Assembly (NCBI RefSeq): GCF_000276665.1
Contig: NW_004955434.1
Location: forward strand, 20,619,562-20,683,561
Length of the DNA: 64,000 bases
Direction of reading: 5' to 3'
Source of the DNA: Chinchilla lanigera
Taxonomy: Eukaryota; Chordata; Mammalia; Rodentia; Chinchillidae
Position numbers and translations under genes: made by a program. Shown one piece after another: positions 46,268-57,130 of the stretch (its first letter is position 1; each line of letters opens with the position of its first letter). The notes beneath the pieces were generated by a model. The model was not told where the DNA came from and ran no database searches. It was given only the letters and a program-made list of their open reading frames with translations.

Positions 46268-46622
46268 CTCTATCAGTCAGCTTTGCATTACTATAACAAA
46301 ATACCTGAAGAAACTCACTTATAAAGTAAACAGGTTTGTTAACAGTCTCAGGGTCCTGGAGGCTGCATTGGCTTAGTGCTAGAGTGGGAAACAGACGGTA
46401 GCACATCACAGCAGAGTTGCACGTAGAAGGAAAACAGTCATATTTTAAACTGGAGCAGAAAGAAAGAGGACATGCAGAGTCCCACAATACCTGCCCAGAG
46501 CATGCCCTCAATGACCCAGGATCTCCCATGAAGCCCTATCCACATGTTCACAATACCGCTGGGGATGAAACCTTTAACATATGGACCTTTGAGGTAAACA
46601 ACCCATGTTTAAACAATAGCAC
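46268..46622 (-). mobile_element. MaLR LTR
   Basis: Antisense MaLR order: 'cagctttgcattactataacaaaatacctgaag', 'aaacaggtttgtt', 'tcctggaggctgc', a purine block, 'gatctcccatgaagccc', 'ccgctggggatgaaacctttaac', 'aatagca'. This is a solo LTR between two L1 fragments. Confidence 0.8.
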
Positions 46623-46644
46623 ATCCATTCAGCTGATTCTTAAA

Positions 46645-46850
46645 GAAGAAGATAAGTGTGGATGAGGGTTTGGGGAAAGAGGGTCCCCCGTTCATTGCTG
46701 GTGAGAATGGGAAATGTGTAATAGGCTTCACACGTTCTACGGTGATACCTCAAAAATTGAATATGGAATTACCATATGATCTAGCAACTCCACTCCTCGG
46801 TATATACTAAAAGCAATTGGACATAGTAATTATTAAGGAGCAGTCTCATC
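46645..46850 (+). mobile_element. L1 ORF2-end fragment
   Basis: 'ttcattgctggtgagaatggg', 'tacctcaaaaattgaatatgg', 'accatatgatctagcaactccactcct' is the classic L1 ORF2 3' segment. The L1 ending at 46,150 already contains this segment (45,520-45,640), so this is a separate L1 copy. Confidence 0.85.
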
Positions 46851-48786
46851 CAGCTAATGGCAGCTCTCATGCCTAAAATGATAAATAACAAATCTGCCTG
46901 GCGCACTGTGAGTGATGTGCATAGCAGATGCTGGGGAAATTGTTATTACAAAGGTCTAGACAGCTTTTTATTTAATGACTCTTACGAACTCTCCCGATTG
47001 GATTCTCTAGGAATGGTATGTATCATTTTTTAATCCCAAATTGATATTTTGTTCATCTGCAGACATTTCTGTAGTACCTCTTCCCCAGTTGGGTTGGGGT
47101 TATGTTTACATTTGCATTTTACTCTTACAGGGTTGGCTCAGGGAAGCAGAAGAGGAACGAGCCATTTTCTTTGTCCCATGGATGTCACAGGACAGTTAGC
47201 GAAGACTAATACATGAAGAGACTATTACAGTTTCACACGACACATATACTTATACATGAAGGTGCCTAAGACTGTGAGATAGTGCAGAAATTCTTTCTCT
47301 TGGAAGGCAAAGAAGGCTTCACCGGGGAGGTAATATTTGTGCTGGCCTTGTCAGGCAGAGCAAAGTGGGGTCTTTCTCAGAAAGATGGCACTAGAACTCT
47401 AGAAAGGAAATGTGAATGTGCATGTGTACATTTGCTTCAAAATCAAACATGGATAATGAGGAAACAATCTTTTGCTCTCATCAGTTTACAACCTTTTTTT
47501 CTTGATGTTGATAATTGAGAAATGACGACTGGCACAAGAGCAATTTCAATAGCTCTTCTACCAGGAATTAGCACTTTGAATTTTCCCAGTCTTTCCAAAT
47601 GCTTACGATCCAAGGGGCTCCTGGTAAGGAATTTTTCACTTGCTCCAGAGTCCAGCAGTTTCACCTCCCACAAAGGTAGTCTGGTCAGGATACTCTGGGG
47701 CCACCAGCAGAATAGAAAGTTGCCAAAATAAATGTTTTCCATCAAGATTTCACACTTGTACTTAATGAAATAGACATTTTCCAAACTGTTTCTTTAGAGC
47801 TAAGTTTTTCTTTAAGATTTGTAATGAAAATATTTCATGACCTGTTGACATATTCATATGGTGATTTTCAAAAGGCAGATTTCGTTTACAAAATGGACTT
47901 GGCACCAACTAGGAGGATCTGGGAAGTTGAACAAGACTGTTGACAGGGAAAATTAGAGCTGAATCACAACTGACATTGTTTTGCAGCTGTGCCATTTTTA
48001 CCAATTGACCAATGGGACAAGGTTTATGGAGCCCTCGCGGTAATAATGCCGAGACTGGCAGCTAATGACCACTCATAACGGATCTGCGCTAGTAGCAGCT
48101 GACAAATTCAGAATAGGCATTCTGTATTAAATGAATGTATCCCCATGGATGCCAAGGAAGCAGCGATACCACTTAGAATAAAGACAGTAGAGAAATAATT
48201 CTGAAATACTTCTGAACCAATTAAAAGTATAGGAAAGTTTTCTTTGTATTCCTTGTGCCCTATATTTTATTTTCTGTTATCTCATTCAGGTAGCCTTTGA
48301 TTGTGGGCTAACAGACATCCAATTTTTATTTTCAGATGAAATGCAGTTTCGTATAAAGTATAGGCTGTGTATCTTTTCTGCAGCAATGAAAGATGAACAA
48401 AGAACATTTAAATTAAGCTGGTATAAAGAAACATTGGAAATAATCTTAAACTTTAATCAGTTTCAATTATTCTTTTAGGTTTATGAACTTTATGTTAGAA
48501 ATCACCATTTTCCAAGTTTCTGCTCCTGGTGCCCATAGGGTAAAAGGATATAAGGAAAGCACAAGTATATAGACAAGCTAATAATATTAGTAAAGGTAGA
48601 TAATTATAAATCATGCAGGAAAGTTGGCGAGGCAAGAGGGTCTCAGGTGGAATTCTAGGCTTGGGAGTTGATGTGTTCTTTCATCTTGTTAGGTGCTGGG
48701 AAATCATTAAGAGTGTAATTTTGATTGGGCAACTTACACACAAGGGATTTCAGAAGTAAAAAAACAGGGCTAGGAAACCTGTAAAT
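46851..48786. other. Mostly unique non-coding; possible conserved block at 47.9-48.1 kb
   Basis: No gene recognised. At 47,885-48,140 the sequence is unique-looking with balanced base composition. It carries homeodomain-like TAAT motifs and CCAAT ('ttaccaattgaccaatggg') and lacks repeat signatures, a texture often seen in conserved non-coding elements. The 47,282-47,784 frames are short and overlapping. Confidence 0.3.
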
Positions 48787-48788
48787 TA

Positions 48789-48979
48789 CGGTGGTACCTC
48801 GGTTCATGAACTAGGTTCTTTCCACAGTTCTGGTCGCAGACGAAGTTGGATGAGAACCAAGTCAAATTCAATGGCTGGGTTCGTGTTGACGTTATGGGGA
48901 AGGTGATTTGGTTCTTGTCCAATTAGGTTTGCAACCAGAGTTGTGAAAAGAATTCGGTTCGTGAATTGAGGTCCCACTG
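48789..48979. mobile_element. Pogo/Tigger-type MITE
   Basis: A 191-bp element with inverted ends, 'cggtggtacctcggttcatgaac' and the reverse complement of 'gttcgtgaattgaggtcccactg'. It is flanked by TA (48,787-48,788 and 48,980-48,981). The internal sequence has no coding frame. It belongs to the same group as the copy at 19,424, and its termini are less diverged from each other. Confidence 0.9.
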
Positions 48980-48984
48980 TATAA

Positions 48985-49104
48985 CTACTATCATTATTTG
49001 TCTATTAAATGCCACTCAGTGTAATTTGAGATTTGTATGCATTTTTTCAAATGTTTATAAGAAATTATGTCCAATTTTTAGATGAGCAGATTAAGGAGAA
49101 AATT
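48985..49104 (-). mobile_element. MIR SINE fragment
   Basis: Antisense MIR traces between the MITE and an L1: 'tattaaatgccactcagtg', 'tttttagatgagcagattaagg', the family's 'attttacagatgaggaaactgagg'. It is diverged and the ends are uncertain. Confidence 0.5.
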
Positions 49105-50144
49105 ATGTTCACTCTAATGGGTATGGAGTGGTTATCTCGTTATGGTTTCGGCTACTATTTTCCTAATGAATGATGGTGAGCATTTTTGCATATGAGTGCA
49201 TGCCACTCATATCGTATATTGTGGGGTTTCCCAGATTTTTATAAATTTAATTTCTATCTTACTAAGATGGAAGAGTTATTTACATATTATCAATGTCTCT
49301 GTTCATCAACTGTATTTGCCCAGTTTATCTTTCTTTCTTTCTTTTGTACTTATGTTATGTGCTGAGAAATGTTTGCATACTGCCAAGCAGGCTAACATTT
49401 TCTCCAGTGCTTTTTCCAGAATTATTAGCTTTAGCCTTTAGAAATCAATCTGTGATACATTTTTAATCTCTATCTCTACCTATAGGTGATTCATTTTTAA
49501 TCACTATCTGGTGAGATCAAGGTTTATTTTTTTTTCCATGTGAAATCCAATTTTTATGGCACCATTTGTTGAAAACATGCCTCAATCCTCCCCACACTGG
49601 ATTACATTAAGGCCTTTGTTAAAAAGTAATTGTATGGGTGTTTTCTGGAATCTGTTTTATTCTGTTCATCTCTATGTTTATCTGTGTTTTCATGCTATGT
49701 TGACTTCGTTAATATAATTGTACGGTAAGTTTTGAAAACCTAGTCTAAATCCTCCACCTTTATTCTCTTTTCAAGAACATTTTGGCTATTTTAGGTCCTC
49801 TGCATTCTCATATGATGTTTAGAATCAATTTTTCAATGAATGCAAAAGTTCTACTGAGATAATACTTGTTTTTTAAACTCTAATAATTTAGAGGGAAAGA
49901 AATTCTTACCAATTTTGGATCTTCCAATTCATGAACATGATGTATCTTTTTTAAAGATCTTTAATTTCTTGTAGCATTGTTTTATAGTTTTCAGTATAGA
50001 GAATTTGTGTACCTTTTGTTAACTTTATTCTAGATTTTTTGATGTTCTTGTAAAAATGTTACTGTTTTTTTAAATTACATTTTTCAAATATTGTTATTAC
50101 TCTAGAAACATGCAATTGATTTGTGAATATTGACCCTTGTTTGG

Positions 50145-50670
50145 TGTCAGTTTTCTGTTTCTGTGACAAAGTATCTAAGAAAGTCAACTTAAAGGGGCCG
50201 GGATATAGTTCAGTGGCAGGGCGCCTGCCTGGCTCAGGTGAGGTCCTGAGTTTAATCTCCACACCCACTAACAGTCAACTTAAGGAGGCAATGTTTATGT
50301 TGGCTGTTTCAGAGGTTTCAGTCCATAGTCAGCTGCGTCCGCTGCCTGTAGGTCTGTAGCAAGGCAGAAACCTGTCAGGTTGTGACAGAGGAAAGTTGCT
50401 CACCTCCTGGCCTCAAAGCAGTGAGTGAAAGAGCCAGAGAGGAAGGCACTAGGACAAGATGTGGTCCTCAAGTTCATATCCCCATGACCAGCTCTCTTCA
50501 GCTAGGCTCACTTCCTACATCTTCATCCCCTCCCTAAATGCCACCAGCTTACAAATCCATCAAGTAATTAATCCACTAATGATGTTAGAGCCCTCGCCAG
50601 TTACTGCCCAAAAGCTCCACCTCTGAACACAGGAGTCTTTTATGGAGCATTTCAGGTCCAAACCGTACCA
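50145..50670 (-). mobile_element. MaLR LTR nested in L1
   Basis: Antisense order: 'gtcagttttctgtttctgtgac', 'aaagtatctaagaaagtcaac', [ID insertion], 'tcagaggtttcagtccatagtc', 'acaaatccatcaagtaattaatccac', 'aaaagctccacctctgaacac', 'catttcaggtccaaaccgtacc'. It inserted into the L1 and was itself later entered by an ID, giving a three-level nest. Confidence 0.85.
50197..50270 (+). mobile_element. ID-type SINE nested in MaLR
   Basis: 'ggggccgggatatagttcag', 'gcgcctgcctggctcagg', 'gtcctgagtttaatctccacaccc'. The flanking repeat 'agtcaacttaa' on both sides marks the target duplication. The B box is mutated and the A tail has been lost. Confidence 0.85.
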
Positions 50671-51214
50671 ACTTTGTATCATACAACCTTGCTGAGTTAA
50701 AGTATAAAATCTAGTATTTTGTTGTTAATTCTTTAGTCATCGTTTATATAGACAATGAAGTCTTCTGTAAACACTGGCTGTTCAACAACTTTGTTTTTTA
50801 CTATAAGCCTTTTATTTCTGTGTTTTGCCCTGATATACTGGTTAAATGCTCCAGTGGTGAGACTGTATAGTCCTCATTCCTGATTTTGTTGCAAATCAGT
50901 GCTTTCTCAGGTGTGGTATTAGTTGTATTTTTTTTTGTTTGTTTTGCTTTCACTTTTCTGTTGCTATTTTTAGATACTGAGGAAGGTGAAGAATTATCCA
51001 TCTCTTCTTAGTTTGCTGAGCCACTTTTTAGAAATGAATGTGGAATTTTGTTACATTTCTCCTTGTGGCTCTTCAGGGTATTCTTTTGCATTCTGAGAAT
51101 ATGGTGAATTACTTTAACAGAGTTTAAATTAATTTGTTGTGTGCATTCTCGAGATGCATTCCATTTGATTCCAACACATTCTCCGTTTTAGATATAAGTA
51201 CATTCTACTTGATA

Positions 51215-51338
51215 ATTTTTTTTTTTGTTTTTTTTGTTTTTTTTGTTTTTTTTGTTTTTCTCCGGTACCGGGAACCGAACTCACGACCTTGCGCTTGCCA
51301 GGCAGGCGCTTTTGCCGCTGAGCTAAATCCCCAGCCCC
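51215..51338 (-). mobile_element. ID-type SINE with (T8G)n tail and target duplication
   Basis: Reverse-complement ID: 'ccggtaccgggaaccgaactcacg', 'gcgcttgccaggcaggcgc', 'gccgctgagctaaatcccc'. Its tail is on the left as repeated TTTTTTTTG units, an A-tail turned microsatellite. The direct repeat 'tctacttgataatttt' flanks both ends. The body closely matches the copy at 16,574, so it is among the younger insertions here. Confidence 0.95.
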
Positions 51339-51519
51339 TCTACTTGATAATTTTGAGAATTTTGCATTAATGCTATGGCAGGTATTAGTATATAAAGTAT
51401 CATTTCAGTCAATGTCATTCTCAAGGTTTAGTATGAGGGAGTACTACCATTATAAGAATTGAGATGTATTTTTTCCTTTTTTCTGGAAGACATTATATAA
51501 AACTCTAATGTTTAATCAA

Positions 51520-51940
51520 ATTTATAAGGTCAGCAGAGGAAATTGATACGAAACACAGCAACAGAGAAGAAAGTTTTGTTGGAGCGGAGGTGCCGGGCAA
51601 GTCTCTAAGGATGGAGTCCACGCTGAGGGTCAAGGGAGCTAGGTTTATATGTATAGGTAGACGGCAGGACCACTAGGAGTCATGTGAAAAAATTGGCGAA
51701 GTGGCTTTGTGCGGGAGGATTTGATTTTGGTGAGCAGGAGGCTTTGTTGGAGTGCGGAGGACATCTTTGGGAGGGGCTGACATTTGTGGGTTGGGTTAGA
51801 TGGGAAGCCTGTCAGGGGGTAAATCAGATTACAGCCGTCCTGTCAGAGGCAAATTAGATTAGGGATGTCTATCAGGGAGGCGGGGTTGGCTTTTGTAGTT
51901 TTTCCATGGGGGTTGGGACTGGAATGGATTCTAACAAAAT
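51520..51940. mobile_element. LTR-like insertion in L1, family unknown
   Basis: About 420 bp of G-rich sequence ('ttgttggagcggaggtgccgg', 'gtctctaaggatggagtccac', 'ggaggcggggttggc') interrupts an L1 whose sequence resumes on the other side. A repeated motif 'gtcag...aaatcagatta/aaattagatta' occurs at 51,812-51,860. Length and composition suit a solo LTR, but I found no clear TG...CA ends or target duplication. Confidence 0.45.
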
Positions 51941-52195
51941 TCACCTGGAAAATTATTTAGAAACTTTTTTCGGGAAGGTCTTTGATTATGAATTTGATTC
52001 CTTCAGTAGATAGAGGCCTATTAATTTTTTCTGTGTGTTTTCTGCTTTTTCTTTTGCTGTCTTTTTTTTTTTTGCTTGATTAATTTTTCTACGGTTCATG
52101 AATTTTATTAATATTTCAAATAATCTACTTTTGGTTTTGTCGTATCTTTCTGCTGTATTCCATTTCATGTGTGTGTTAGCCCACGCATGCTGTGT

Positions 52196-52282
52196 GCGGT
52201 GGGGTGGAGGTACCAGGGTTGAACCCAGGGCCTCAAGTATCCTGAGAAAGTGCTCCAGTGCCGGGCTGCACCTCCAGCCCAC
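52196..52282 (-). mobile_element. Old ID/tRNA-derived SINE nested in L1
   Basis: 'gtaccagggttgaacccagggcctc', 'cctgagaaagtgctccagtgccgggctgcacctccagccc' in pieces, the reverse-complement SINE order. It interrupts the L1. It is more diverged than the 51,215 copy, so older. Confidence 0.7.
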
Positions 52283-52734
52283 ACTGAATTCTACTCTTTA
52301 TTATTTTTTTTCCCTTCTTACTTTGGTATTAGTTTACTCTTTAAATTTCTTTTCTAACTTTTTAAAGTAGAAATTTTTAAAAAGACTATGGATATTATTA
52401 ATATCATGTCTTCTCTCTTTCTGATCCTAGTATTTAAAGCAGTATTATTTTCCCTAATCACTGCTTTATCTTTATCTAGTAAGTTTTGAACTTTTTCATT
52501 TTCTTTCAGTTGGAAATATATTCAAATTTTCCTTTGGGAATTCTTTAACCCATAGTAAAAGTGCGTTAATTTTCAGACATTTGGGCATCTTCTAGCCACT
52601 TACTTTTATTGCTTTCTGATTTAATTCTGTAGTGATCAAAGAAGGCATTCAAACTCATTTTAAGCCTCAGCGTCTGTTACGTTTTTGAATATTTTCTAAG
52701 GTAAGGCTTCTGTCGTCTCTCTCTGCACGGGCAC

Positions 52735-52985
52735 AGTCCAGCCTTCAGTCAGGAATTCCGTGGGCTCCCCCTCCCACTGCCCCGCTTGGGCTCCTTCTTT
52801 GTAACTCTCGCTTCTCTCTGGTGTCTGGCCATGTGCACTTCAGCCAGCTCACCTTCGTGAAAGCCTGACCCACGCACACCAGCCTCCGCAGGACCCCTGT
52901 GCTCAGCTGGGACTTCAGCTCACGGAGCCGCAGTCGGGAGCTGAGGAAAGCCCCCGCCCAAAGATCTGGGTCAGATCTGAGGCTC
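52735..52985. other. GC-rich block inside the L1 region, unexplained
   Basis: This is a sharply GC-richer segment in very AT-rich L1 surroundings, with a minus-strand open frame of 80 codons (52,745-52,987). It may be a divergent 5' part of the same L1, an inserted sequence such as part of a processed transcript, or unique DNA between two L1s. The peptide is not recognised. Confidence 0.3.
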
Positions 52986-53885
52986 ACTTTGTGAGTTTCC
53001 TCTGAGTTAATTTTTGAAGATAGTTTCCTTATATATTGTGTTCAGTTTTATCATTTATGGTAGGAGGACCACTATAAATACATCTAAACCAAAGTCTATT
53101 CCATGAGTCTCACATGTGGGCATGTGTGTGTGTGTGTTTCTCTTTTCTTCTTTGTATTGAAAGTTCCACTTTGGCTCACGTTTTCTTCCTTCCTCTATTT
53201 CCTGCTGGAATAATCTATTCTTGAAAAGAAATCTGATAATAATCTAACTATCTTTCCTGTGAAGTTGCTGGATATTTTGGGGGGAATGCTGAATGATTTC
53301 TTTCTTTTTATGTAGAAGCTAATGATTTTAATAGAATATATTTGGAGGTTGGTGTTCTCAGTTATGCGGGGTGTTCATTTAGGTGAAATTTTCTTTTTTT
53401 CTTTAAATCTCAGAAAAGTTTTTAAAAAGTCTTTTAATATTTTTTCTCTTTGCTTTGGTTTCATTTGGAGACTCACTATGTGCACAGCGGGTTTTCTTTG
53501 CCCAATTTTCCCCGGGATCTGTTTCTTTTTCCCTTTTCATTTTTAGTCTTCTCCCTTTTACCTTCCACTTATATTAAGGAATTGTGTCTTGTAATTACAT
53601 GTGTATGTTCCCTTTACATTAGTTTCATTTCTGATACTCTTCTTGTAGTTGTAATTCTTTTCTGTATGCAAACTCATTTCTGAAATTTTCAAATTCTGAC
53701 ATGTCCTTTATGTATTATATCATTTTGCATTAATATCTTTTAGCCTGTTTTTATATAGATTGTCATAGTTTTAGGCTCTTCTGTGGCTATGTCTTTCAAG
53801 TGTTTTGTTTGTTTGTTTTGTCTATAAGGACATCATTCAACTCTTTGTTCTTTGTTTTTAGTAACTTTTCATGAGAGTTGACCTC

Positions 53886-53925
53886 ATTTATTTTATTTTA
53901 TTTTATTTTATTTTATTTTATTTTA

Positions 53926-53962
<37 letters not shown>
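53886..53962. repeat. Compound (TTTTA)n-(GT)n microsatellite
   Basis: About eight ATTTT units are followed by about 17 GT units, immediately before the 3' end of a minus-strand B1. It is therefore the expanded A-rich tail of that SINE, (TAAAA)n then (AC)n on the B1 strand. Confidence 0.95.
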
Positions 53963-53964
<2 letters not shown>

Positions 53965-54106
53965 TTCTTGAGACAGGGTTTTACTATGCAGTTCAGGCTA
54001 GTCTTGAACTCACTTTGTAGCCCAGGTTGACCTCAAACTCACAGAAATCCTCCTGCCTCAGCCTCCTGAGTGCTGGGATTACAGGGATGGGCCACTATGC
54101 CTGATT
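53963..54106 (-). mobile_element. B1 SINE
   Basis: Reverse-complement B1: 'gagacagggttttactatg', 'cagttcaggctagtcttgaac', 'tagcccaggttgacctc', 'ctcctgcctcagcctcctgag', 'tgctgggattacaggg'. The internal duplication is present. It lies within the old L1 tract, with its tail at the microsatellite to its left. Confidence 0.95.
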
Positions 54107-54690
54107 CATTATTTTGTGAATCATTTCTATGTGGAACTATTTTATCTGAGTTCACAGAGATGTATCTTATGCAATTTTTAATGGTACCTTGTTTTCTCAG
54201 GTCACCTCACTCTATTTCTCTATTTTATCTGAATGCTCTTCTTTCCATCTTTGTTTACCTTTACCTGCTCCACTGATTCCACTCCCATTAGTGTCTTTCC
54301 TGTGTGGGCCCTGGAGGGGGGCCCTGACTGCTTCATTTTAGTATTCACCATTTTTGGACTGACCTAACCCTTTTCAGTTTCAAATTCTGTTCTGGAGTTG
54401 GGCTGCTGTCTTTTACTGTATATACCTCTTGGATATTTTGGGATTCTTTTCATGAATTTCAAACATCTTGTTCTTTCCCTCTGCTACGTCCCGCAAAAAC
54501 ACATGTGGCAGTGTGCCAGTCTTTCACTGTTGGTGGCTTATCGTCTTCACCTGCTTCTGAGTGAGCATTCACGGGAATACATTCCCGTCTAGTTTTGTTG
54601 TGTACGTTAGCGACAGGATTCTTTTTAACTTTTCTCTGTCCAATACAGATGCCTTTACTCTTTAAGACCACAATAGTTTCCACTATTTTT

Positions 54691-56995
54691 TAGAAGTCCC
54701 ACATAGTATTTTTATGAAAATATAGATTGTAATTTAATTCTAATACAGATAAATAAATGCACTCAATATGGACCACGGTTGTTGGAAATTTTGAAAGTTG
54801 TCTTCCTTTGTTAATATTCCCATCAAAGCACTTGCTAGATGATCCCATTTCAGGGCTCACATTTTGCTCTAGCGTACGTGACCCACTGTGAAGTTGAGTG
54901 GGAAAGAGGCAGCGAGGACAGAGGACAGAAGTCTGAGAAACGACACAGATGAGGCAAGGTAGAAAATTATTACAGGTGGGAGTGAACAAAATGCTCAGTT
55001 CAAGTAAGAAGGTGTCTGGCTGAGGATCCAGCTGAAAAAGAAAGGAGGAGGTAGCTGGCCCTTCACGCTTATCTTTATTTGAGGACTCTGTCTCCTGACT
55101 TTAGATCAGAAAGTGACGTTCCTTGTCTTGCTTTGTTTTTATTTCTCTTCTGTTATTCATTGAGTACATTGGGGAAAGGTCTGCATTTTTAATACTAGAG
55201 AAACTCCTGAAATGGTTCTGCTCTAAATCGTTATGACTGCTGCTTGCTCTCTTCTAACATAAGTTGATTTTTTTCACACATTCAAATTTCCTAAAAGTAC
55301 GGTTTTTCCACTTATTTAGTTTTGCTTGTAGTTTGTGCTCAGCGTTTTACCACTTTTTACCATTTTTTCATCTATAGTTTAGAGTGTGTGTGTACTTGAT
55401 TTGATAGAGTCTGAACACCTATATTTGAAGACCCTATTTTTCAAGGTAAACACATGGCATTTTTCCCCTTATATTTTATACTCCTCTCTTTTATACATTA
55501 TACACACACGAAGATTGCAAATGCTTCAAAAATGGGTTCAGAATGGGGAAAGGGTATTTGTGCAGTTAGTCATTGTATCTGTGTAAAGGATCCGGAAAGT
55601 TCCATGAAAAAGTCCAAACTTTATAATGTTTGAGAGATAGGTCTGATTAGGACCAGCGGAATACAGAGAAGAATGAGGAGCAGAGTAAATGTTCTAACAG
55701 GAAAGGGCGGCTTGAGGAAAGGTGCCAAGGAAGAGACACAAGGCTCAGGCAATGCCCAGCAGAGCGGTGCAGCTTGTCAAGGGTTGACTGACAGGAAGAG
55801 GAATCTGTCTGTAACACGGTATATGGCGGCATCTTTCAAAAGCTTTCAAGTAACGTATTTGAGAAATGACTCTATGTGGAGTTAAATCAAGAAAAAGTCC
55901 AGAGATGGAGAGTCCAGTTATGACACCTTTGGACTTGATTATGACATAGCTTTTTTTTTCTTTTCTTTTTTGCTTAGTTTTGAATTGATACCCTTGACTC
56001 AGCATTCTCTCCTTTCTGTACATAGCGATGTATGTGTCACTTCGGGGTCTGCTCTCTGAAAAGTAGGCTGTTTACTGAGAAACAATTTCTGTATACTCCT
56101 GGGCCATTTCACAGTAAGCAGAGATGCCAAAGTATCCAGGATAAAGAAATCTTTAATGATATGTGACAAACTAGATTGTGAAGTCAGGAAAACCCTTTTT
56201 TTTTTCACTGAAAATTGAAGACATGTGGGGTTTCCATTGTAAATATTTTAAATGCTTGGGACTAAGCTAACTGGTGATTTTAGGGACAATCTGCAGTAAA
56301 ATATACGACTTTTACAGCCCATTACATTTTACATATATTTGTAAAATCAGGGCTGGGTATAATGCTTTTAACTACCTTCTCTCAAGAGATGATAATTTTT
56401 GGAGGACTTTTATGATGTTGGGAACATAGATGTAGTTTAAGAAATAATCTGAGGAAGAGAACAGAGCTCAGTTTTTTCTATTGTCATCAACGCGAATTTC
56501 TGGAAAATACATATAAAGCCATCTGAGGTTCCTCTGGCAAGTGGACGTTATGGGATTATATTCTTTGCTTGAAAAACAATTTTAAAGTGTGAGAGCTGTA
56601 TATTTGAGGTGTACTGTCTATAAAGTATCTCCATTGTAAGTTTATAACAGTGTTTGTCAGCTAGATAAATAGTAATGTTGTGTGTGATATGAGCAATTTT
56701 TAACTATAGTCTATATTCTGTAGAGTCCAATTTAAAAGCTTATGTGCCTGAAGGGGCATTCACTATCTCTTAGGGTAGTGTTTCCAAACATCTGCTCTGT
56801 AGGACTCTTGTCCCACAGGTAGTCTGCCAATAAGAATGTAGTATGCATGCACCACCCCTCACCTTGGAGGTGTACAGAGTTATCAGCACCTTGGGAGCTC
56901 TAGTGCCCAAACCAGTCTGAGTCAGTATAACCAGTGTTTCTCAGGCTTGTTTGTGTAAGGATGTGTAAGGAAATAGATATAATAAATAGGAACAG
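54691..56995. other. Non-coding, nothing certain
   Basis: Open frames are under 100 codons and overlap antisense. 55,640-55,900 is purine-rich in the manner of L2 relics but lacks readable motifs. At 56,770-56,960 a 'gtgtttccaaacatctgc' start recalls MER5-type hAT MITEs without a matching inverted end. Confidence 0.35.
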
Positions 56996-56999
56996 CTTA

Positions 57000-57130
57000 G
57001 GAAACTAATGTTTAGCATATGCTTTTAGAAATTATTTAATCTCTTCAATATTTTTGAAAACTAAAGCTTAGAAGGATTTATTTACTCTCCCAAGTCACAT
57101 GGATCTTGATAGAGTTGTGGACCAAAACGG
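57000..57130 (-). mobile_element. MIR SINE fragment
   Basis: Antisense MIR traces: 'aatctcttcaatatttttgaaaactaaagcttag' and 'ctctcccaagtcacatgg', the family's 'gaaactgaggc...ttgcccaaggtcacac'. Confidence 0.5.

Larger units (their letters stand above)
49105..52725 (-). mobile_element. Old L1M-type LINE, interrupted
   Basis: A long minus-strand L1. From the left it has 'actctaatgggtatggagtgg', 'ttatggcaccatttgttgaaaac', 'ttcatgaacatgatgtatc', 'tttatagttttcagtataga'. After a MaLR it has 'aatgctccagtggtgag', 'ctttctcaggtgtggtat'. After an ID it has 'agaattttgc...gatgtattttttcctttt'. After an LTR-like insert it has 'acaaaattcacctgg', 'tacttttggttttgtcg', and 'ttttcattttctttcagttgg', 'acatttgggcatcttctag', 'attctgtagtgatcaaagaagg'. 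The parts are in correct antisense L1 order, so this is one element with nested inserts. ORF2 is dead. Confidence 0.85.
52990..54690 (-). mobile_element. Probable further L1M relic
   Basis: T-rich sequence continues in a style matching the antisense 5' half of old L1M elements: 'aattctgacatgtcctttatg', 'tgtggctatgtctttcaag', 'ttggatattttgggattc'. The order is plausible as a continuation of the L1 to the left, but divergence is high. It is interrupted by the B1 at 53,963. A (GT)n patch lies at 53,127-53,138. Confidence 0.45.

Noticed and set aside
56770..56960. MER5-type hAT MITE
   Set aside because: The two ends look alike in direct orientation, not inverted, so the element call cannot be supported.
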